Shown: positions 1-9,399 of the stretch, one piece after another | How positions within the stretch are numbered: position 1 is the first letter of the stretch | How the letters are laid out: every line of letters begins with the position of its first letter | Assembly: GCA_913775265.1 (NCBI GenBank) | Contig: CAJYJH010000033.1 | Span: 333,329-397,328, forward strand | Reading direction: 5' to 3' | Length of the DNA: 64,000 bases | DNA from: an uncultured Mucilaginibacter sp. | GTDB taxonomy: Bacteria; Bacteroidota; Bacteroidia; Sphingobacteriales; Sphingobacteriaceae | Translations under genes and position numbers: made by a program | Notes under the pieces: model-generated | Seen by the model: only the letters and a program-made list of their open reading frames with translations | Told to the model about the DNA's origin: nothing | Databases searched by the model: none

Positions 1-330
1 AATAGCTTCAATCTGGTTAATTACCTTTTGCTCGTCTAAATCAGGGTACTGGTACTTATTAATAATAAGCGCGCCGCGCAGTAAATCAAACGAGCCGCTT
101 TGATGCCATAACTCCAGTTCGTTTTTCACCAGGCCAAATTGTATTTCGTGTACCAGGTTGGCAATACGTTCCTGTTGTATGGAGTCAAAGGCCTGTTCAA
201 AAGCGCTTTCTAAATAAGTTATTGCAGTAGGGCCGTAAGACAAGAGCTTATCATGCACATGCGTATATATTTCCTGATCCGGGTCGTCCAGCAGGCGGAT
301 GAGCGAGTTTATTTCAGCTTCGTTAATCAT
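1..330 (-). CDS. Transglutaminase-like / SirB1-N family protein, N-terminal part (cut by window edge)
   Basis: Reading the minus strand from the ATG at 328-330 gives 110 codons without a stop before the window ends, so only the N-terminus is visible. It starts MINEAEINSLIRLLDD and contains the stretches KLLSYGP, RIANLVHEIQFGLV and GALIINKYQYPDLDE. These resemble the N-terminal helical region of Bacteroidota transglutaminase-like (SirB1-type) proteins, as I recall the family. The catalytic transglutaminase core would lie outside the window and cannot be checked. It is divergent from the gene at 379, with 48 bases between the starts. Family assignment is moderately sure; the biological role is unknown. 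Confidence 0.6.
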   Translation of the reverse strand, partial: MINEAEINSLIRLLDDPDQEIYTHVHDKLLSYGPTAITYLESAFEQAFDSIQQERIANLVHEIQFGLVKNELELWHQSGSFDLLRGALIINKYQYPDLDEQKVINQIEAI

Positions 331-378
331 GTTCACCTCGTTCTTCAAATTAGTAAAGCTTTATTTATTTTTACAACC

Positions 379-975
379 ATGTTTAACTTAAAGTTTGCTT
401 TAAGCTGCTTTTTGCATCAGCTTAAAGCCATTAACCGGCACGGGCTACATTCGCCCTTTGTGTACCGGCTGGTTGATGAAGTAATTTACGACTTTTCGGA
501 TAAAAAAGTATATACCAACCTCGAAAAAGCACTGCATCCCCACAAAAAATTAAGTGCTGCCGACAAACTATTATACCGGCTTATTGCCGACTGGCAGCCC
601 CATAGTGTTATTGTAATTGGTGAATGTATACCGGCTGATCGGATTATTTTAGAACACGCTGCTGCTCATGTTATGCAAGATGACGATTCTCATCAACGCA
701 GCCGCAATGATTTACCGGGTGCTCACACCGTTATTTTTGTAGACGCGGCAGTAATCAATTCATCGCAAAAAGAAGAATTGCAAGATTTATTAAATAAACT
801 GCAGGAAGGCGAGCTTCTGTTAATCAAAAACAATCATCAAAACAGTACTGCAGAAGCCATGTGGAAACAAATGAAAATTAATCCACGTGTCACTGTCTCC
901 GTCAACCTGTTTTATTTAGGATTGATTTATCATCGCCCGGGGCAGGTAAAAGAAGGTTTTCTGATTAAGTTTTGA
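379..975 (+). CDS. Eroded class I SAM-methyltransferase-like protein
   Basis: 198 residues from the ATG at 379. The frame is open back to 253, but the 42 extra residues lie over the divergent gene's start and do not look like protein, so the later ATG is preferred. The N-terminal motif NRHGLHSPFVYRLVDEV and the C-terminal pattern NLFYLGLIYHRPGQVKEGF are hallmarks of a Bacteroidota SAM-dependent methyltransferase family, recognised from memory. Between them the usual glycine-rich SAM-binding loop is missing: the corresponding stretch reads VIVIGECIPADR, and the core seems shorter than the roughly 240 residues I expect. It is probably catalytically impaired or repurposed. It converges on the outer-membrane gene with a 9-base gap and no clear terminator. 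Confidence 0.65.
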   Translation: MFNLKFALSCFLHQLKAINRHGLHSPFVYRLVDEVIYDFSDKKVYTNLEKALHPHKKLSAADKLLYRLIADWQPHSVIVIGECIPADRIILEHAAAHVMQDDDSHQRSRNDLPGAHTVIFVDAAVINSSQKEELQDLLNKLQEGELLLIKNNHQNSTAEAMWKQMKINPRVTVSVNLFYLGLIYHRPGQVKEGFLIKF

Positions 976-984
976 GCTGATCAA

Positions 985-2121
985 TTAAAAAGCTTCGCCC
1001 AAGCTCAAGTAAAAACCCTGTTGCCTGGCTTCGCCAGCCGGTTTTTGCCCTACACCGTAATCAATACGCATGGTCAGGCCTTTCTCAGTATCAAAAAAGT
1101 AACGTAGTCCGCCTCCGTAGTTTGGCTTAAGCTGATTAAAACTGAAGCTATCCCTAAAAACGGTACCTGTTCCGGCAAAGGCGGCCAGGCCAATACGATC
1201 ACTCAAACGGTAGCGTAGTTCGGTTTGCCCGGCAACCATATTTTTGTCGCGGTAACGGCCATTGTAGTAACCGCGCATCATTTCGTCGTTACCCAATTCA
1301 GGCAGTAAGTAAAACGGAGCCTCCTTGCCTAACAGGCTTTGCTCTTGTACGTTTACACCCAAAACCCAGCGTTTATGTAACTGAAAAAACTGCGCGTATT
1401 CGATGTTAAAAAAGCTGCCTTTATAATTATTGTCGGCAAACAGCCCGTGCATCACATTTAGGTAAGCATTTACAATTACGCCTTTGTGTGTATAAGTGTT
1501 GTTGTTGCGACTGTCAAAAGTAATCATTGGCCCGGCTAAAATACCTGAGCCGCCGTTCCGGTCATTGTAATTAAACTGCGACTCGAACGGTTTACCGGTA
1601 TTATCAATACGGTAAACAAAATTGTAACCGCCTAAAAGGTAACCCAGGTACAGGTATTGACCTATTCTTTTTTCGCCGTTAAAGTTTAAGCGAAGCCGTT
1701 TTTCGCTGATGCGCTGCTCTTCTGATTTGCGGGTGTTGTTGCCAATCCCGTAATAATCAAATGGGAAGTTTACGTAGCCGATAGAAGCCGTATAATGGTA
1801 ACGATTTTGCGGTGACCAATAGCTGGTACTTATACTGGCCCGTTGCTGGCCCTCGGTAGTAAAGGTAGCGTAAGCAAATACGTTGGATACCCGGGTAATC
1901 CGGCTGCTGTCGGTAAAAAAAGAATATAGGGTAGAGGCACCCACTTCTAAACCGGTTTCGGGGGCCGAGCTTAATACGGGTAATAAAAAAAAGCTGGCTT
2001 TTCGGCTGCTGTCTTTTTCAAACAGCATGCGTCGCACAAACTTGGGTATAAATTTAGGTTGCGCTTGCACCAAAGCAAGGTTGCCCGAAAATATACATAT
2101 AAAGAGTATAAACTTTCTCAT
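985..2121 (-). CDS. Outer-membrane beta-barrel protein (BamA/Omp85 surface-antigen type)
   Basis: 378 residues from the ATG at 2119-2121. A longer reading starts at a TTG (2145), but the ATG gives a clean signal peptide, MRKFILFICIFSGNLALVQA, cut before QPKF. The rest alternates short polar and aromatic strands typical of a 16-strand Omp85-type barrel (bacterial surface antigen family), ending in phenylalanine (GEAF) as outer-membrane proteins usually do. Stretches such as GSGILAGPMITFDSRNNN and AFAGTGTVFRD are typical of the C-terminal barrel. No POTRA domains are visible, so this is a short barrel-only relative rather than BamA. Substrate or partner is unknown. A good Bacteroidota promoter sits just upstream at 2150-2178. 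Confidence 0.75.
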   Translation of the reverse strand: MRKFILFICIFSGNLALVQAQPKFIPKFVRRMLFEKDSSRKASFFLLPVLSSAPETGLEVGASTLYSFFTDSSRITRVSNVFAYATFTTEGQQRASISTSYWSPQNRYHYTASIGYVNFPFDYYGIGNNTRKSEEQRISEKRLRLNFNGEKRIGQYLYLGYLLGGYNFVYRIDNTGKPFESQFNYNDRNGGSGILAGPMITFDSRNNNTYTHKGVIVNAYLNVMHGLFADNNYKGSFFNIEYAQFFQLHKRWVLGVNVQEQSLLGKEAPFYLLPELGNDEMMRGYYNGRYRDKNMVAGQTELRYRLSDRIGLAAFAGTGTVFRDSFSFNQLKPNYGGGLRYFFDTEKGLTMRIDYGVGQKPAGEARQQGFYLSLGEAF

Positions 2122-2149
2122 TAACAAGGTAACAGGGTTGAACAAAGTG

Positions 2150-2178
2150 CAAAGTTATACTTATTGTTTGCAGTACAA
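2150..2178 (-). promoter_or_regulatory. Promoter for the outer-membrane barrel gene
   Basis: On the minus strand, TTG (2176-2178), an 18-base spacer, then TAACTTTG (2150-2157), matching the Bacteroidota consensus TTG-N19-TAnnTTTG. Transcription would start near 2143-2137, about 15-20 bases before the ATG at 2121, which supports the shorter start. Confidence 0.6.
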
Positions 2179-2269
2179 GCAAGCGCTGAGTGTATAAACA
2201 TCAGTAATCAGCACTGCGTCAGTAGGGTTTCATTTCTCATCCTTAACTTATAAATTTAAACAAAATACC

Positions 2270-2277
2270 TACCTTTG
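2270..2277 (+). promoter_or_regulatory. Promoter core for the deoxyhypusine-synthase-like gene
   Basis: TACCTTTG matches the TAnnTTTG core 25 bases upstream of the ATG at 2303. No clear TTG lies at the expected distance upstream, so the -33 element is weak. Confidence 0.45.
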
Positions 2278-2302
2278 CGCCTGATTTTAAATCGATTGGA
2301 CA

Positions 2303-3283
2303 ATGGAAGTTACAAGAGGACCTATATCTCAGTTTATTGAGAAAAATTACCGCCATTTTAATGCAGCTGCATTAATGGATGCCGCTAAAGGCTATGAAAC
2401 TCACCTGTTAGAAGGTGGTAAAATGATGGTAACCCTGGCCGGTGCAATGAGTACCGCCGAATTAGGTATTTCGCTGGCCGAAATGATACGACAGGATAAA
2501 ATTGCCATCATCTCGTGTACAGGTGCTAACCTCGAAGAGGATATCATGAACCTGGTAGCGCACTCGCATTATAAACGCGTTCCAAACTATCGCGACCTGA
2601 GCCCGCAGGATGAGTGGGATTTATTAGAGAACCACTACAACCGCGTAACTGATACCTGTATTCCGGAAGAAGAAGCTTTCCGCCGTTTACAAAAGCATAT
2701 TTATGAAATCTGGAAAGGTGCTGATGATAATGGCGAGCGTTATTTCCCGCATGAGTTCATGTACAAAATATTACTGAGCGGCGAACTGGAGCAGTATTAC
2801 GAGATTGACCCAAAAAACTCCTGGATGCTGGCTGCTGCCGAAAAGAATTTGCCTATTGTAGTACCGGGTTGGGAAGACTCTACCATGGGTAACATCTTTG
2901 CATCTTACGTAATTAAGGGTGAGATTAAAGCTACAACCATGAAAAGCGGTATTGAGTATATGGCATGGTTGGCCGACTGGTATGTGAAAAACTCAGAAGG
3001 TAAGGGGATAGGTTTCTTCCAGATTGGCGGCGGTATTGCCGGCGACTTCCCGATATGTGTAGTGCCAATGCTTTACCAGGATATGGAAATGGAAAATATT
3101 CCGTTCTGGAGCTACTTCTGCCAGATTTCTGACTCGACTACTTCTTATGGTTCATACTCCGGTGCTGTGCCTAACGAGAAGATTACATGGGGTAAATTAG
3201 ACATCCATACACCTAAATTTATAGTGGAGTCTGATGCAACCATCGTAGCGCCGTTGATATTTGCCTGGCTGTTAAAACAATAA
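2303..3283 (+). CDS. Deoxyhypusine-synthase-like protein (probable polyamine enzyme)
   Basis: 326 residues with the deoxyhypusine synthase fold signatures: TLAGAMSTAELG near residue 44, ISCTGANLEEDIMNL near 76, FQIGGGIAGDFPI near 238 and ITWGKLD near 295. Lys298 in the WGK motif aligns with the catalytic lysine of eukaryotic deoxyhypusine synthase. Bacteria lack eIF5A, and bacterial family members are known or suspected to act on free polyamines (homospermidine-type chemistry using spermidine or putrescine and NAD). The KHH motif that follows the GGG in the eukaryotic enzyme is replaced here by AGDFP, which fits a different acceptor. The gene stands alone between its own promoter and a strong terminator (3341-3379). 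The family is sure; the reaction is not. Confidence 0.85.
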   Translation: MEVTRGPISQFIEKNYRHFNAAALMDAAKGYETHLLEGGKMMVTLAGAMSTAELGISLAEMIRQDKIAIISCTGANLEEDIMNLVAHSHYKRVPNYRDLSPQDEWDLLENHYNRVTDTCIPEEEAFRRLQKHIYEIWKGADDNGERYFPHEFMYKILLSGELEQYYEIDPKNSWMLAAAEKNLPIVVPGWEDSTMGNIFASYVIKGEIKATTMKSGIEYMAWLADWYVKNSEGKGIGFFQIGGGIAGDFPICVVPMLYQDMEMENIPFWSYFCQISDSTTSYGSYSGAVPNEKITWGKLDIHTPKFIVESDATIVAPLIFAWLLKQ

Positions 3284-3340
3284 CATAGTTTATGTTTTAT
3301 GCAAGCGGTTATAACGCGATAAGATAGCAAAAAAAGCCTA

Positions 3341-3379
3341 AAATAGCCCTGTAAACCCTTACAGGGCTATTTTTTTTTA
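3341..3379 (+). terminator. Rho-independent terminator after the deoxyhypusine-synthase-like gene
   Basis: A perfect 14-bp stem (3341-3354 with 3359-3372), loop ACCC, followed by an unbroken run of T. It separates this gene from the respiratory cluster. The 254-base gap 3284-3537 otherwise holds only the act promoter. Confidence 0.9.
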
Positions 3380-3421
3380 TTTGTTTAGAACGATTATAAA
3401 TTATAAACAACTGTCACTAAT

Positions 3422-3454
3422 TTGTCAGCCATAGTTTATAAAATTTTACTTTTG
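3422..3454 (+). promoter_or_regulatory. Promoter of the act-cox respiratory operon
   Basis: TTG at 3422-3424, a 22-base spacer, then TACTTTTG at 3447-3454, matching the Bacteroidota promoter consensus. Transcription would start near 3461, giving a leader of about 77 bases before actA. Confidence 0.6.
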
Positions 3455-3537
3455 TGGACTGAAAATAGCGGGATACTTACGTCTTTTATAGGTAACTGTT
3501 ATCAAATACTTAAAATATCTAAGCATAAATACACTCT

Positions 3538-4812
3538 ATGAGAAAATTCTCATTACTTCTTAAACAGTTTTCAAGGTCAGTTTTACTTGTGGCAGGCTTG
3601 GCAACTATGGGCTTATCAGCTCATGCGCAAGCTGATGTTGCAAAGGGTGAAGCTTTATATAAGGCCAAATGTACTTCATGTCACAAGCTTGATCAGCGCA
3701 TGACCGGCCCGGCCTTAGGTCCAGCTATTACATCTGAAACAGATGATAAATGGTTAACCAAATGGATTCAAAATAACCAGGCTTTAATTGCTGCCAAAGA
3801 TCCTAAAGCGCTTAAAATTTACAACGAGTACAACCAGGCGGGCATGAACGTGTTCACCGAGTTAAGCGACGGTGATGTAGCAAACATTATTGCTTACGTG
3901 CGTACAGAGTACAAAAAGATGCAAGCTGCTCCTGCAGCCGGTGCTGCTACTGGTGGTGCAGCTGCTGCGTCTGATACTCCAAGCAGCTTCATGATTTTTG
4001 GTTTGTTAGCGGTTATCGTTATCGCTTTCATCGTTATCCTGGTGCTTAACCGTGCTATCGGTACTTTAGAGCGTTTATTGTTAAAACGTAAAGATTTACT
4101 GCCTGAAGAGACTGCAGAAACCGAAGAAACTGTTGCCGTTGACCGTTTTGCTACTGTTAAAAAGTTAGCTAAAAACAAGAAACTGGTATTCTTCTTTGTG
4201 TTAGCAGGTGTTTTAACTATGGGTAGCTGGAGCTGGGTAACCATGTGGAACACTAACGTACACCAAGGTTATCAACCGGTACAACCTATTAAATACTCGC
4301 ACGAGTTACACGCCGGTGTTATGAAAATCAACTGTCAGTACTGTCACTCACCTGCATATAAAGGAAAAAACGCTACTATCCCGTCATTAAATATTTGTAT
4401 GAACTGTCACAAGGTGGTTAAAACAGAATCGCCTGAGATTCATAAAATATATGATGCTTTAGGTTACGATCCTTCAACGCAGAAATATGATACTACTAAA
4501 GCCCGTCCTATACAGTGGGTACGTATCCATAACCTGCCAGACTTTGCTTACTTCAACCACTCTCAGCACGTTAAAGTTGCTGGCTTAGAGTGTCAGAAAT
4601 GTCACGGTCCTATCCAAACCATGAAAGAGGTGTATCAGTATTCACCGCTTACCATGAAATGGTGTATCCAGTGTCACCGCCGTACCGAAACCGGCTTCAA
4701 AGGTAACGCCTATTATGACAACATGATAGAAGTACACGAGCGCTTAAAACGTGGTGAAAAAGTTACTGCTGCTGCACTGGGTGGTTTAGAGTGTGCTAAA
4801 TGCCACTATTAA
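3538..4812 (+). CDS. actA: Alternative complex III subunit ActA, multiheme cytochrome c with fused monoheme domain
   Basis: 424 residues. A signal peptide (about 1-30, ending SAHA) is followed by a class I cytochrome c domain with CTSCH at 45-49. Next come a membrane helix near 149-173, a second near 213-235, and five more heme motifs: CQYCH (266), CMNCH (287), CQKCH (352), CIQCH (376) and CAKCH (419). That makes six hemes in one chain, that is, a monoheme domain fused in front of the pentaheme ActA part. In alternative complex III, ActA carries electrons from the quinol-oxidising core to periplasmic carriers or directly to the oxidase. It is first in the actABCDEF-coxBA operon and has its own promoter. 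Confidence 0.93.
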   Translation: MRKFSLLLKQFSRSVLLVAGLATMGLSAHAQADVAKGEALYKAKCTSCHKLDQRMTGPALGPAITSETDDKWLTKWIQNNQALIAAKDPKALKIYNEYNQAGMNVFTELSDGDVANIIAYVRTEYKKMQAAPAAGAATGGAAAASDTPSSFMIFGLLAVIVIAFIVILVLNRAIGTLERLLLKRKDLLPEETAETEETVAVDRFATVKKLAKNKKLVFFFVLAGVLTMGSWSWVTMWNTNVHQGYQPVQPIKYSHELHAGVMKINCQYCHSPAYKGKNATIPSLNICMNCHKVVKTESPEIHKIYDALGYDPSTQKYDTTKARPIQWVRIHNLPDFAYFNHSQHVKVAGLECQKCHGPIQTMKEVYQYSPLTMKWCIQCHRRTETGFKGNAYYDNMIEVHERLKRGEKVTAAALGGLECAKCHY

Positions 4813-4849
4813 TTAATTAAAGAACTTAGCAAATAGTTATATAGCTTAA

Positions 4850-7800
4850 ATGGAAAGCAACAAAAAATACTGGAAAGGTTTAGAAGAGCTGAACAATACC
4901 CCGGAGTTTGTTGAATTAAACAAACACGAGTTTGCCGAGCCTATTCCTATTGAGGATGTGCTTAGCGGTACCGGCCTTACCGGTAAAACACCGCGCCGTA
5001 ACTTTTTAAAAACGCTGGGCTTTGGTTTAGGTGCTGTTTCTTTAGCGGCCTGCCAGAAAACCCCTGTACATAAATCAATCCCTTACCTGATTAAACCGGA
5101 AGAGGTAACTCCTGGTGTAGCTAACTTCTATGTATCAAGCTACAACGGTCAGTCTATATTAGTTAAAACCCGTGAGGGTCGCCCAATTAAAATTGAAGGT
5201 AACCCGGGTGACATTTTAGGTCAGGGTGGTGTTAATGCCCAAACTCAGGCTTCACTGTTAGAGTTATACAACGCTAACCGTTTAAAAGGCCCTATGCAAG
5301 ATGGCGGTGAAACTGCCTGGAGCGCATTAGACTCTTTTGTGAAAAACGAACTGGCTGCTATTAAAGCCAGTGGCAAACAAATACGTATTGTATCATCAAC
5401 CATTAACAGCCCTTCGAGCTTAAGGGTAATTAATGACTTTATTGCACAATACCCAACTACTAAACTGGTTAACTATGATCCAATTTCGTTAACCGGTATT
5501 ATACAGGCAAACCAAAATAGCTTTGGTAAAGCAGTGCTTCCACGTTATAGCTTTGATAAAGCTGATGTGATTGTAAGCTTCGGTGCCGACTTTTTAGGCC
5601 CATGGATTTCACAGGCTGAGCACATGCGTCAGTATGTGTCTAAACGTAGTCACCAGGCTTTAGAAGGTAAAAAAATGTCTCGCCACATCCAGTTCGAGTC
5701 TCGCATGAGCTTAACCGGAAGTAACGCAGATACCCGTATTCCTGTTAAACCATCTGAAGAAGGTGTTGCTTTAATTAACTTATATAACGCTATATCGGGT
5801 ACATCTTTACCAGGTTCTAAAAAATTATCAAGCGCCGCTGCTGATACTGCAATCACTTTAGCTGCTAAAGAATTAGTTGCAGCCAAAGGTCGTGCACTGG
5901 TAGTGGCAGGTAGCAATGATGTTGCCATCCAGGTTTTAGTAAACGCCATCAACTCTTTGTTAGGCAGCTACGGAACTACTATCGATTTGGACAACCCATC
6001 TTACCAATACAAAGGTAATGATGCCGAAATGGTAGCTTTATTAAACGACATGAAGTCGGGCCAGGTTGGTGCGGTATTCTTCCTGAATGCTAACCCGGTT
6101 TATAACTACTACCAAAGCAGCGCATTTGCTGATGCTTTGAAAAAAGTACGCCTGAGAGTTTCATTTGCTGATTATGCTGACGAAACTGCTTCTCAATGTA
6201 ATGTTATCGCTACTAACAGCCACTTCCTGGAGTCATGGGGTGATGAAAACTCGGTAGAAGGTTACTACACCATCGTTCAGCCAACTATCAACCCGGTTTA
6301 TGACAGCCGTAAAGCTGAGCAAAGCTTATTGGTATGGTCAGACAACCCGGTTAAAGATTATTATACTTACGTACGCAATACTTGGAATACCAACATCCTT
6401 CCGCAAGCTGGTTTAGCCGGCCAAAACGGTTGGGAAACTTTGTTGCAAACCGGTTTTGTTAAAACTACTGCTAAACCTGCAGGTACCTATACTTTCAGCC
6501 GCGATCTGAACGCCGTTGCGCAAACCATCTTAAGCCAAAGTGCTAAGGTTGCTGCTCCAGTAGGCAAATTAGAATTGCAGGTTTTTGAGAGCAATACAGT
6601 TTTAGATGGCCGTTACGCTAACAATCCATGGTTGCAAGAATTGCCTGATCCTATTTCTAAAGTTACCTGGGATAACTACGTAGCTATCGCTCCAAAAACA
6701 GCGAAGGACATGAAACTGGAAGAGGGTGACGTAGTTAAAGTGACCGCTAATAACTATACTACCGAACTGCCAATTTTATTACAACCGGGTCAGGCACAGG
6801 GAACTATCTCTATCGCCTTAGGTTACGGTCGTACCAAATCGGGTAAAGTAGGAGATGCGGTTGGTAAAAATGCTTTCCCATTCTTAGCTTTCGCTAATGG
6901 TACTTTCCAAGGCAATACAGTGGCTACTCTGGAAGCTGTTGGTGGCGACAAAGTGGTTTTGGCTCAAACTCAAACTCACCACTCATACGAAGGTCGTGAT
7001 GTAATCCGTGAGACTACATTACAGCAGTACCTTAAAAAGTCTGAAGAAAAAGGCGAGAAAGAAGGTGGCGAGAAAGAAACTTATAGCCTTTGGGACGAGT
7101 ACGATCGTCCGCAGTATGATTGGGTAATGGCTATCGACCTTAATGCTTGTACCGGTTGCGGTGCTTGTGTGGTTGCTTGTAACGTTGAGAACAACGTACC
7201 GGTAGTAGGCCGTGACGAGGTTCGCCGTCGTCGTGAGATGCACTGGATCCGTATCGACCGTTACTATAGCTTTGACGAAAAAGGCAAAAACGTAACAGAG
7301 GAGAAAGAAATTGACAAGCTGGAGAACTTAGATAACGTTTCGGTTACTTATCAACCGATGCTTTGTCAGCACTGTGACCACGCTCCTTGTGAAACAGTAT
7401 GTCCCGTATTAGCAACTACCCACTCCTCAGAAGGTTTAAACCAGATGACCTACAACCGTTGTGTAGGTACCCGTTACTGTGCTAACAACTGTCCGTATAA
7501 AGTACGCCGTTTCAACTGGTTTAACTACTGGAACGACTCACGTTTCGAGAACTACTTGCAAAACGATTATACTGAATTAGTATTGAACCCTGATGTTACT
7601 ACCCGTTTCCGTGGTGTGATGGAAAAATGTTCAATGTGTGTTCAGCGTATCCAAGCTGGTAAATTGAATGCCAAATTGCAAAAACGTCCTTTGGCAGATG
7701 GTGAGATCAAAGTTGCTTGTCAGCAAACTTGCCCTACTAACGCTATCATCTTCGGTAACGCTAAAGATCCAAACTCTGAAGTATCAAAAGCACTGAAGAG

Positions 7801-7900
7801 CGAAAGAACTTACTACGTGCTTGAAGAGTTAAACGTGAAACCAGGTATCGGTTACCAAGCTAAAGTTAGAAACAGAGAAGCAGCAACAACAGAAGCATAA
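4850..7900 (+). CDS. actB: Alternative complex III subunit ActB, molybdopterin-oxidoreductase-like plus iron-sulfur domain
   Basis: 1016 residues. A twin-arginine motif PRRNFLK (RR at 49-50) and a following hydrophobic stretch with LAAC68 suggest Tat export and lipid anchoring. Residues about 75-720 form the molybdopterin-oxidoreductase-like part, which in ActB proteins lacks the cofactor. The C-terminal part from about 755 is a four-cluster ferredoxin domain with cysteine groups CTGCGACVVAC (from 767), CQHCDHAPCETVC, CVGTRYCANNC and CSMCVQ/CQQTC. This B1-B2 fusion is the normal ActB form. The clusters form the electron wire from the quinol site in ActC towards ActA and ActE hemes. It lies 37 bases after actA and 27 before actC. 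Confidence 0.95.
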   Translation: MESNKKYWKGLEELNNTPEFVELNKHEFAEPIPIEDVLSGTGLTGKTPRRNFLKTLGFGLGAVSLAACQKTPVHKSIPYLIKPEEVTPGVANFYVSSYNGQSILVKTREGRPIKIEGNPGDILGQGGVNAQTQASLLELYNANRLKGPMQDGGETAWSALDSFVKNELAAIKASGKQIRIVSSTINSPSSLRVINDFIAQYPTTKLVNYDPISLTGIIQANQNSFGKAVLPRYSFDKADVIVSFGADFLGPWISQAEHMRQYVSKRSHQALEGKKMSRHIQFESRMSLTGSNADTRIPVKPSEEGVALINLYNAISGTSLPGSKKLSSAAADTAITLAAKELVAAKGRALVVAGSNDVAIQVLVNAINSLLGSYGTTIDLDNPSYQYKGNDAEMVALLNDMKSGQVGAVFFLNANPVYNYYQSSAFADALKKVRLRVSFADYADETASQCNVIATNSHFLESWGDENSVEGYYTIVQPTINPVYDSRKAEQSLLVWSDNPVKDYYTYVRNTWNTNILPQAGLAGQNGWETLLQTGFVKTTAKPAGTYTFSRDLNAVAQTILSQSAKVAAPVGKLELQVFESNTVLDGRYANNPWLQELPDPISKVTWDNYVAIAPKTAKDMKLEEGDVVKVTANNYTTELPILLQPGQAQGTISIALGYGRTKSGKVGDAVGKNAFPFLAFANGTFQGNTVATLEAVGGDKVVLAQTQTHHSYEGRDVIRETTLQQYLKKSEEKGEKEGGEKETYSLWDEYDRPQYDWVMAIDLNACTGCGACVVACNVENNVPVVGRDEVRRRREMHWIRIDRYYSFDEKGKNVTEEKEIDKLENLDNVSVTYQPMLCQHCDHAPCETVCPVLATTHSSEGLNQMTYNRCVGTRYCANNCPYKVRRFNWFNYWNDSRFENYLQNDYTELVLNPDVTTRFRGVMEKCSMCVQRIQAGKLNAKLQKRPLADGEIKVACQQTCPTNAIIFGNAKDPNSEVSKALKSERTYYVLEELNVKPGIGYQAKVRNREAATTEA

Positions 7901-7927
7901 ACTTAATTACACGAGATATATTATACT

Positions 7928-9397
7928 ATGGCATCTCACAGTGAATCAATAATCAGGGAACCGTTAATTACGGGCAAGAATATAACCTATGCCCAAATTA
8001 CTAACGAGGTTTTACTCCCTGTTGAAAATAAACCCAACTTAGCCTGGTGGATCGGTTTTGCTTTAGCATCAGCCGGCGCAGCACTTTGGGTGTTCTCTAT
8101 CAGCTGGACTTTTTGGTTCGGTGTAGGCGAGTGGGGATTAAACAAAACAGTGGGCTGGGCCTGGGACATCACCGGTTTCGTGTGGTGGGTAGGTATCGGT
8201 CACGCAGGTACTCTAATCTCAGCGGTGTTGTTGTTGTTCCGTCAAAACTGGCGTAACTCCATCAACCGATCTGCTGAGGCGATGACGATCTTCGCCGTTA
8301 TTTGTGCCGCTACTTACATCTTTGGTCACATGGGCCGTCCTTGGTTAGCTTATTGGACACTGCCGCTTCCAAATCAGTATGTATTATGGGTAAACTGGAA
8401 CTCGGCGTTGATGATGGACGTGTTTGCAATTTCTACTTACTTCTCGGTATCATTAGTGTTCTGGTACACAGGTTTATTGCCTGATATTGCCAGCATCCGT
8501 GACCGTGCAGTTGGTTTACGTCGCCGCATTTATTCAGTACTTTCTTTCGGTTGGACAGGTTCAGTGAAAACCTGGCAGCGTTTTGAGACTGTGTCATTAA
8601 TCCTGGCTGGTATCTCAACACCACTGGTACTATCGGTACACACTATCGTATCTTTTGACTTTGCTACTTCGTTAGAGCCGGGATGGCATACTACCATCTT
8701 CCCTCCATACTTCGTTGCGGGTGCGATCTTCTCTGGTTTTGCTATGGTGCAAACCCTGTTATTGATTGCTCGTAAAGTATTAGGCTTAGAGAATTACATC
8801 ACCATGTTCCACATCGAGTCGATGAATAAGATCATCTTATTAACTGGTTCAATCGTGGGTGTGGCTTACATCACTGAGTTCTTCATCGCTTGGTATTCGG
8901 GTGTTGAGTATGAGCAATATGCTTTCATCAACCGTGCAACCGGTCCATACTGGTGGGCATACTGGAGTATGATGACTTGTAACGTAATTACGCCACAGCT
9001 ATTCTGGTCTAAGAAAATCCGTACCAACATACCATTCTCGTGGGTATTGTCTATTATCGTTAACATCGGTATGTGGTTCGAGCGTTTCGTGATTATCGTT
9101 ACCTCGTTACACCGCGACTTCTTGCCATCAAGCTGGGTAATGTTCTATCCAACCTGGACAGATGTAGGCATCTTCGTTGGGTCAATCGGTTTATTCTTTG
9201 TAATGTTCCTGTTATTCATCCGTGTATTACCTTCTGTTGCTATGGCCGAGGTTAAGTTGTTGGTGAAGACATCAAGTGAGCAAGCTAAGAAGAAATTGCT
9301 TGACGAAGGTCATGTTGATCCGGAGCAGGCAAAGGAGTATATTAAGTCATTAGAAAAATACGACAGTGTTGATTTAACTCAATACCAAAAAGCATAA
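7928..9397 (+). CDS. actC: Alternative complex III subunit ActC, NrfD-type quinol-binding membrane protein
   Basis: 489 residues, almost entirely hydrophobic helices (about ten), with NrfD/polysulfide-reductase family stretches such as [18 protein letters not shown] and [15 protein letters not shown]. In alternative complex III this subunit holds the menaquinol-oxidation site and a possible proton path. The C-terminus (about 440-489) is hydrophilic and lysine-rich. It is followed by actD after only 2 bases, so the two are translated together. ActF at 10515 is its paralogue in the same complex. Confidence 0.94.
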   Translation: MASHSESIIREPLITGKNITYAQITNEVLLPVENKPNLAWWIGFALASAGAALWVFSISWTFWFGVGEWGLNKTVGWAWDITGFVWWVGIGHAGTLISAVLLLFRQNWRNSINRSAEAMTIFAVICAATYIFGHMGRPWLAYWTLPLPNQYVLWVNWNSALMMDVFAISTYFSVSLVFWYTGLLPDIASIRDRAVGLRRRIYSVLSFGWTGSVKTWQRFETVSLILAGISTPLVLSVHTIVSFDFATSLEPGWHTTIFPPYFVAGAIFSGFAMVQTLLLIARKVLGLENYITMFHIESMNKIILLTGSIVGVAYITEFFIAWYSGVEYEQYAFINRATGPYWWAYWSMMTCNVITPQLFWSKKIRTNIPFSWVLSIIVNIGMWFERFVIIVTSLHRDFLPSSWVMFYPTWTDVGIFVGSIGLFFVMFLLFIRVLPSVAMAEVKLLVKTSSEQAKKKLLDEGHVDPEQAKEYIKSLEKYDSVDLTQYQKA

Positions 9398-9399
9398 TT

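Noticed and set aside
253..378. Upstream extension of the methyltransferase-like gene to 253
   Set aside because: It overlaps the divergent gene's coding start and reads as non-protein; the ATG at 379 fits the family start.
1883..2197. Plus-strand frame opposite the outer-membrane barrel gene
   Set aside because: Shadow of the minus-strand gene, with no family resemblance and no start context.
8047..9255. Several short frames inside actC on both strands
   Set aside because: They overlap a well-conserved membrane protein gene and resemble nothing; shadows.
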